From: Verrucomicrobiota bacterium
GTDB taxonomy: Bacteria > Verrucomicrobiota > Verrucomicrobiia > Opitutales > Opitutaceae
Direction of reading: 5' to 3'
NCBI GenBank assembly: GCA_023426435.1
Contig: JAFAAS010000091.1
Location: 1-10,720 of the forward strand
Length of the DNA stretch: 10,720 nucleotides
Shown: positions 7,299-10,720 of the stretch, in pieces
Layout: each line of letters starts with the position of its first letter
Position numbering within the stretch: the first letter of the stretch is position 1
The notes under the pieces: generated by a model
What the model saw: the letters and a program-made list of their open reading frames with translations, nothing else
Databases searched by the model: none
Told to the model about the DNA's origin: nothing
Translations under genes and position numbers: made by a program

Positions 7299-7374
7299 TT
7301 ACAGGAGGAAACGGAGAAAACAGAGATCCGAGTCACCGAGCGACTAGCTCCGTTATCTCCGTTGCCTCCTGTAA
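7299..7374. repeat. Large inverted repeat (27-nt arms) between ACP and FAD oxidoreductase genes
   Basis: The arms 7299-7325 and 7348-7374 pair at 24 of 27 positions. The left arm begins TTACAGGAGGAAACGGAG. The 22-base loop contains AGTC/GACT, which can extend the stem. It has the same layout as the repeat at 3251-3317 but an unrelated sequence. On the minus strand it directly follows the terminator of the ACP gene and ends 12 bases before the start codon of the FAD oxidoreductase. It probably belongs to a dispersed intergenic repeat class. Confidence 0.8.
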
Positions 7375-7408
7375 AAACAAAAAACAAGGCCGGGCATTCC
7401 ACCCGGCC
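7372..7408 (-). terminator. Intrinsic terminator behind the ACP gene
   Basis: Read on the minus strand, a 7-bp GC stem (GGCCGGG at 7408-7402 with CCCGGCC at 7394-7388) closes a 7-base loop and is followed by TTGTTTTTTGTTTTT (7387 to about 7373). Stem plus T-tract is the classical Rho-independent form. It lies about 27 bases after the ACP stop, so KS-ACP should form its own transcript with limited read-through into the FAD oxidoreductase gene. Confidence 0.8.
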
Positions 7409-7434
7409 CGTCAAATCCGTCCTCAACACCCGAC

Positions 7435-7698
7435 TCAATTCTTCGTCGGCAGCGCGTTGAACTTCGGCGTGAGATACTCCGCCGAGCTGTCGAGCGACGC
7501 GAGCTCCATGTAATCCTTCTCCGGCACCTCGATGCCGTAGCGCTTCCGCAACTCCATCACGATGTCCAAAAAGTCCATCGAATCGAGCTGGAGCTGATCG
7601 CGCAGGCGAACGTCCGGCTTCACATTGCTCAAGTCTTCGTCCGGGGCGATGTCGGCGATGATGTCGAGCACCACCTTCTTGCATTCGTCTTTGGTCAT
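7435..7698 (-). CDS. Acyl carrier protein
   Basis: 87 residues, acidic, with the helical ACP pattern. The phosphopantetheine attachment Ser40 is in LQLDSMDFLDIV, the DSM/DSL motif at the start of helix II. It carries the growing acyl chain for the neighbouring ketosynthase, dehydratase and enoyl reductase. It starts 18 bases after the KS stop and is followed by an intrinsic terminator, so KS and ACP are co-transcribed. The C-terminal tail after residue 70 (AEYLTPKFNALPTKN) is a little longer than in E. coli AcpP. It is likely a pathway-specific carrier rather than the housekeeping ACP, because the usual fabD/fabG/acpP context is absent (inference). Confidence 0.92.
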   Translation of the reverse strand: MTKDECKKVVLDIIADIAPDEDLSNVKPDVRLRDQLQLDSMDFLDIVMELRKRYGIEVPEKDYMELASLDSSAEYLTPKFNALPTKN

Positions 7699-7716
7699 TT
7701 GATCTGGGGCGCAGGA

Positions 7717-8955
7717 TTAGGAAACAAACCGTTTAACAATCAACGTGGAATTTATCCCAAGCATCCCGAACGAATTGTTCAGGATCGTATCCACCTTCGC
7801 AACTTTCCGCGGCTGATTCAGCACCAGCCCGGGCAACGCACACTGCGGGTCGAGTTCATCCACATTGATCGTCGGATGCACCGTGAGATCCTCGAACGAC
7901 GGCAGATTCCCCGCCAGCTCCAACGCCCCCGCCGCCCCCATGCAATGCCCGATGTAACTCTTCGTGTTATTGATGTGCGTATCCGGACACTCCTCGCCAA
8001 ACACCGCCCGAATCGCCTCGCACTCCTGAATATCCCCCAACGGCGTCGCCGTCGCGTGCGTATTCACAATATGGATGTCCTTCGGCTCCATCTCCGCCCG
8101 CTTCACCGCCGCCCGCACGCACTCCGCCTGCCGCGTCGGATTCGGCAGCACGTAATCGCTCGCATCCGAGTTCACGTGATACCCCGCGATCTCCGCGTAA
8201 ATCTTCGCCCCGCGCGCCTGCGCATCCTCCAACCGCTCCAAGGTATAAAGGCACCCGCCTTCGCTGATCACGATGCCGTTGCGCGCCTTGTCGAAGGGCC
8301 GCGAGGCTTTCTTCGGCTCCTCGTGCGTCGCCAGCGCATTCTGCGACTTGAACCCCGCGAAAATCCCAAAGGTATGAATGCTTTCGCTCACCCCGCCGCA
8401 GATCGCGAAATCCACCTCGCCCAGCCGCAACATCTGCGTCGCATGGATCAACCCGAGATTCCCCGCCGCACACGCCGCGCCGATCGTATAACTCGGCCCC
8501 GTCACCCCCAGGTTCAACGACGCCTCGCCCGCCGGGTTGTTCGCCACCGTCCGGGGATTGTGATAATGCGACCAGAACTTCGTGTCGTAGTTAAACTTCG
8601 ATACGTTATAAATCTCGTTCTCCGTCTCCACGTTGCCGTGCTCCGTGCAGCCGATGTAGATGCCCACGCGATCCTTCGGCACCGCCTCCCAATTCACGCC
8701 GCTGTCCGCCAGCGCCTCGCGCGCGCAATAAATCGAGATGCTCCCCGCCCGCGTCCCAACCCGCACCTCCTTCTTCTTCTGATACTTCAACGGATCGTAA
8801 TGACACACGCCCGCCAGTTGCGTCCCCATGTAACGGATCTCCATCCGTTCCACCCCCGCGACACCGTCCAGCAGGTTGCGGCGGAACTCAGCGAGCGAAT
8901 TTCCATTCGGCGCGGTCAGCCCGACACCTGTGATCACGATACGCGACGACTTCAT
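7717..8955 (-). CDS. FabF/KAS II-type beta-ketoacyl-ACP synthase
   Basis: 412 residues, normal for the family. It starts MKSSRIVITGVGLTAPNG. The catalytic triad is complete: Cys162 in GAACAAGNLG, His300 in THATATPLGD and His337 in GHCMGAAGALE, with Lys332 in NTKSYIGH. The family elongates acyl-ACP with malonyl-ACP by decarboxylative condensation in the cytosol. The C-terminal gate loop, usually NSFGFGGTN, reads NSFGMLGIN (394-402), so the gating phenylalanine is replaced by methionine, which may change chain-length or substrate selection. It is the first gene of the minus-strand run, has the ACP 18 bases downstream, and is divergent from galE. A chain-length-factor role is unlikely because the active-site cysteine and both histidines are present. 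Confidence 0.9.
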   Translation of the reverse strand: MKSSRIVITGVGLTAPNGNSLAEFRRNLLDGVAGVERMEIRYMGTQLAGVCHYDPLKYQKKKEVRVGTRAGSISIYCAREALADSGVNWEAVPKDRVGIYIGCTEHGNVETENEIYNVSKFNYDTKFWSHYHNPRTVANNPAGEASLNLGVTGPSYTIGAACAAGNLGLIHATQMLRLGEVDFAICGGVSESIHTFGIFAGFKSQNALATHEEPKKASRPFDKARNGIVISEGGCLYTLERLEDAQARGAKIYAEIAGYHVNSDASDYVLPNPTRQAECVRAAVKRAEMEPKDIHIVNTHATATPLGDIQECEAIRAVFGEECPDTHINNTKSYIGHCMGAAGALELAGNLPSFEDLTVHPTINVDELDPQCALPGLVLNQPRKVAKVDTILNNSFGMLGINSTLIVKRFVS

Positions 8956-9144
8956 TGATTCGGCAAAACGGACATCGGTAGCGCGCGGACCGTCGAAAGC
9001 AATCCCCGCGAGAGCCCCACCTCCAATTCTGGAAAATCGCCGATGCCTTCCAGCCCCGCGACAATTCCCCCGAACGCCCCGCGCTTTCCTTTGTCATTGC
9101 AGCCCGACACCTAACGCACATCCCTCTCGCTCTCTCTTCCCATT
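8956..9144. promoter_or_regulatory. Divergent intergenic region between the biosynthesis cluster and galE
   Basis: This 189-base region must hold promoters for both directions. For galE, TTGTCA (9091-9096) with TAACGC (9112-9117) at 15-base spacing is a weak candidate. For the ketosynthase, on the minus strand, TTGCTT followed 16 bases later by TACCGA close to the start codon is a weak candidate. Neither start codon has a Shine-Dalgarno site; the galE leader is a C/T run. No operator palindrome is evident. Confidence 0.35.
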
Positions 9145-10140
9145 ATGAACGTCCTCGTCGTCGGAGGCGCCGGATACATCGGCAGCCATTGCGTCCGCCA
9201 ACTGATCGCCGCCGGTCACCGCCCCGTGGTCCTCGACAATCTCGTTTTCGGCCACCGCGCCGCCGTCGCGCCCAATGTGACGTTCTACTCCGCCGATCTC
9301 GGCGACGAAGCCGCCCTCGGTAAAATCCTAACCGACGAAAAAATCGACGTCGTCATGCACTTCGCCGCCTTCGCCTACGTCGGCGAATCCGTGCAGGACC
9401 CGTTGAAATACTACTTCAACAACGTCGTCGCCACGCTCCACCTCCTCCGCGTCATGCTCGCGAAGGGCGTGAAGAAATTCGTTTTCTCCTCCACCTGCGC
9501 GACGTTCGGCGTTCCGACCAAAATGCCGATCACCGAGGATCTCCCGCAGTCGCCGATCAACCCCTACGGCCAAACCAAACTCGACATCGAAAACGCCCTC
9601 AAATCCCTCGCGCACGCCCACGGCCTCAGCTTCGCCGCCTTCCGCTACTTCAACGCCGCCGGCGCCGCCGAGGACGGCACGATCGGCGAAGATCACGCGC
9701 CCGAAACCCACCTCATCCCGCTCGCCATCGACGCCGCCACCGGCCGCCGCCCCGCCCTTCAAGTCTTCGGCAACGATTACCCGACGCCCGACGGCACCTG
9801 CCTCCGCGACTACGTCCATGTCGACGACCTCAGCCGCGCGCACATCGCCGTCTTCGACAAACTCGCTCAACCCGGCGCCGCCCTCTTCTACAATCTCGGC
9901 ACCGGCACGCCGACCTCCGTCCTCGAAGTCATTCGCGCCGTCGAAAAAGTCACCGGCCGCACCGTCCCGCACACCTTCGCTCCCCGCCGCGCCGGCGATC
10001 CACCCGCTCTCTACGCCGATTCCTCGAAAGCGAAAAACGAAATCGGCTGGACCGTAAAATTCCCCGAGATCGAATCCATCGTCGCCACCGCCTGGAAATG
10101 GCACTCCACCCACCCGGAAGGCTACGCCGACCGTAAATAG
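9145..10140 (+). CDS. galE: UDP-glucose 4-epimerase
   Basis: 331 residues, an extended SDR. The NAD-binding motif is GGAGYIGSH (7-15), with Asp31 in VVLDNL for the ribose. The active-site region reads FSSTCATFG (Ser116/Thr117) and YGQTK gives Tyr141 and Lys145. The segment RYFNAAGA and the late LRDYVHVDDL are typical GalE features. It interconverts UDP-glucose and UDP-galactose, feeding cell-envelope polysaccharide or galactose metabolism in the cytosol. Its codons end mostly in C, whereas the minus-strand genes favour G-ending codons, which reflects the strand skew and not transfer. It is transcribed away from the lipid cluster and probably alone: a repeat and a GC hairpin follow at once. 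No functional link to the cluster is visible. Confidence 0.94.
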   Translation: MNVLVVGGAGYIGSHCVRQLIAAGHRPVVLDNLVFGHRAAVAPNVTFYSADLGDEAALGKILTDEKIDVVMHFAAFAYVGESVQDPLKYYFNNVVATLHLLRVMLAKGVKKFVFSSTCATFGVPTKMPITEDLPQSPINPYGQTKLDIENALKSLAHAHGLSFAAFRYFNAAGAAEDGTIGEDHAPETHLIPLAIDAATGRRPALQVFGNDYPTPDGTCLRDYVHVDDLSRAHIAVFDKLAQPGAALFYNLGTGTPTSVLEVIRAVEKVTGRTVPHTFAPRRAGDPPALYADSSKAKNEIGWTVKFPEIESIVATAWKWHSTHPEGYADRK

Positions 10141-10165
10141 GTGGAGCCCGACATCCCGTCGGGCT
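10140..10165. repeat. Third copy of the 4844-type REP-like unit
   Basis: GGTGGAGCCCGAC followed by a short spacer and GTCGGGCT, the same unit as the arms at 4844-4921 with one base missing and one changed in the centre. Its first G is the last base of the galE stop codon TAG. The self-complementary CCCGAC/GTCGGG pair can form a small hairpin. Confidence 0.75.
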
Positions 10166-10188
10166 GTTCGCCTCTCGTCACCTTGGAG

Positions 10189-10208
10189 GCGCGGTGCCCC
10201 CACCGCGC
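10189..10208. repeat. GC-rich hairpin downstream of galE
   Basis: GCGCGGTG and CACCGCGC form a perfect 8-bp stem around CCCC. No T-run follows on either strand, so it is not a classical intrinsic terminator, though it may slow polymerase or mark the 3' end of the galE transcript. It may be part of another dispersed repeat. Confidence 0.6.
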
Positions 10209-10284
10209 TCATTCATGTCCACTCGTGGTTGAACAAACTCCTCCACGCCGCGCACCTCGCGTTCAAATTTCGCCCTCCCTCGCC

Positions 10285-10368
10285 CACGTGCTCGCGATCT
10301 TGATTCGTGCTCGTGATCGAAAATTCAGCCGGAGCGAGCACGAGCACGATTACGAGCAGGAGCACGAA
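10285..10368. repeat. Imperfect inverted repeat of GAGCACGA-type units
   Basis: The segment 10285-10319 and the segment 10333-10368 are imperfect reverse complements built on the core ACGAGCACGA; the right arm also repeats GAGCACGA internally. In the plus frame it would read as the low-complexity EHEHDYEQEHE, which I regard as non-coding. Together with the two repeats before it, it fills the 279 bases between galE and the next small gene; I see no other gene in that stretch. Confidence 0.55.
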
Positions 10369-10419
10369 GGCGCGGAATTTAAACGAAACCTATTCTGCAC
10401 GAAGGCGTCCGAAAGCCGC

Positions 10420-10599
10420 ATGGACAAGCCCTCGTCGTTCTCCCCCCAGATCTTGGACGAAGATCTTCAAATCGTGCGCGCAACGCTCGCCACGATCTCC
10501 GACGACGTCGAAAAACTCTCCCCGATCGCCGCCCGCGCCGTGCACGACGCGATGGAAAAAATCGACCAAGCCCACGCCGAATTCATCCGCGCCCTCTAG
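10420..10599 (+). CDS. Small hypothetical protein, probably alpha-helical
   Basis: 59 residues starting MDKPSSFSPQ and ending EFIRAL. I do not recognise a family. Residues 11-58 look amphipathic and helical (for example DDVEKLSPIAARAVHDAMEK), with no signal peptide or membrane segment. The codons end strongly in C or G, like galE, which supports real coding. The frame is open upstream, but the upstream part crosses a low-complexity repeat, so the ATG at 10420 is preferred. The stop codon TAG contains a TA dinucleotide next to a probable IS630 end, so the natural C-terminus may have been longer. Confidence 0.5.
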   Translation: MDKPSSFSPQILDEDLQIVRATLATISDDVEKLSPIAARAVHDAMEKIDQAHAEFIRAL

Positions 10600-10612
10600 T
10601 ATCCCGTAACAG

Positions 10613-10720
10613 CTATAATTTCGGATAGAGGCGAGTGAGTTTGATTCGTGCGTCAACCGCGGTGAAGCGCCAGTTCACCGGTGCGCCGCGAGTGTTGCGG
10701 TCGGATTGCCAGGCGGCGAT
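10613..10720 (-). CDS. IS630-family transposase, C-terminal fragment at window edge
   Basis: Reading the minus strand from the right edge, 35 residues are open before the stop TAG (10615-10613). They include IAAWQSDRN, NWRFTAVDARIKL and RLYPKL, the typical C-terminal end of IS630 (Tc1/mariner-like, DDE) transposases, in which a W-N/Q-F-T-x-x-D-A-R-x-K-L pattern precedes the stop. The rest of the gene lies beyond the window. One end of the element should fall near 10597-10601, where TA dinucleotides (the target of this family) occur. Whether the transposase is intact cannot be judged. Confidence 0.75.
   Translation of the reverse strand: MAAWQSDRNTRGAPVNWRFTAVDARIKLTRLYPKL

Noticed and set aside
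3251..7374. CRISPR array from the repeated palindromes
   Set aside because: The palindromes differ in sequence, are far apart with genes between them, and lack regular spacers.
5979..7460. 493-codon plus-strand open frame
   Set aside because: It is antisense to the FAD oxidoreductase, crosses the terminator and inverted repeat, and has arginine-rich low-complexity composition.
7717..8955. Chain-length-factor interpretation of the ketosynthase
   Set aside because: The active-site cysteine and both histidines are intact.
9328..10212. 294-codon minus-strand open frame
   Set aside because: It is the shadow of galE, rich in Gly, Val, Ala and Asp with no family motif.
10141..10419. Upstream part of the plus-strand frame ending at 10599
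   Set aside because: It runs through the REP-like unit, a GC hairpin and the GAGCACGA-type repeat; EHEHDYEQEHE is repeat-encoded noise.

Overview
The window looks like a high-GC chromosome segment from Verrucomicrobiota, most plausibly an Opitutaceae-like bacterium. This is inferred from gene content, the style of the intergenic repeats and the protein flavour; no rRNA or other taxonomic marker is present.

About 8.9 kb (1-8955) is one run of nine minus-strand genes that reads as a lipid or hydrocarbon biosynthesis cluster. In transcription order these are: a FabF-type ketosynthase (8955-7717); an acyl carrier protein (7698-7435) followed by a good intrinsic terminator; a CrtI/COG1233-type FAD oxidoreductase (7286-5850); a secreted xylose-isomerase-like TIM-barrel protein (5797-4934); a second CrtI-type FAD oxidoreductase (4790-3336); a FabZ-type dehydratase (3236-2793); a FabI-like enoyl reductase (2721-1894); an OleA-type head-to-head acyl condensing enzyme (1885-860); and an OleB-type alpha/beta hydrolase (866 to beyond the left edge, its start overlapping the oleA end by 7 bases). 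OleA and OleB belong to the OleABCD pathway for long-chain olefins, so oleC and oleD are expected just outside the left edge.

The striking point is the combination. A nearly complete dedicated type II fatty-acid module (KS, ACP, dehydratase, enoyl reductase) and two phytoene-desaturase-like flavoproteins sit in line with the OleA/OleB condensation module. The inferred role is to build an unusual, probably desaturated or otherwise modified acyl chain on its own ACP and join two chains head to head into a hydrocarbon or ketone. The KS, ACP, FabZ and CrtI-type content recalls the proposed ladderane gene sets of anammox bacteria.

The looser junctions inside the run each carry a different inverted repeat (2735-2762, 3251-3317, 4844-4921, 7299-7374). 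A 189-base divergent intergenic region separates the cluster from galE (9145-10140, plus strand). Downstream of galE lie a third copy of the 4844-type repeat, a GC hairpin, an imperfect inverted repeat (10285-10368), a small plus-strand hypothetical gene (10420-10599) and, at the right edge, the C-terminus of an IS630-type transposase on the minus strand (10613-10720). The plus strand is C-rich and G-poor in genes of both orientations, suggesting that the minus strand is the leading strand here.
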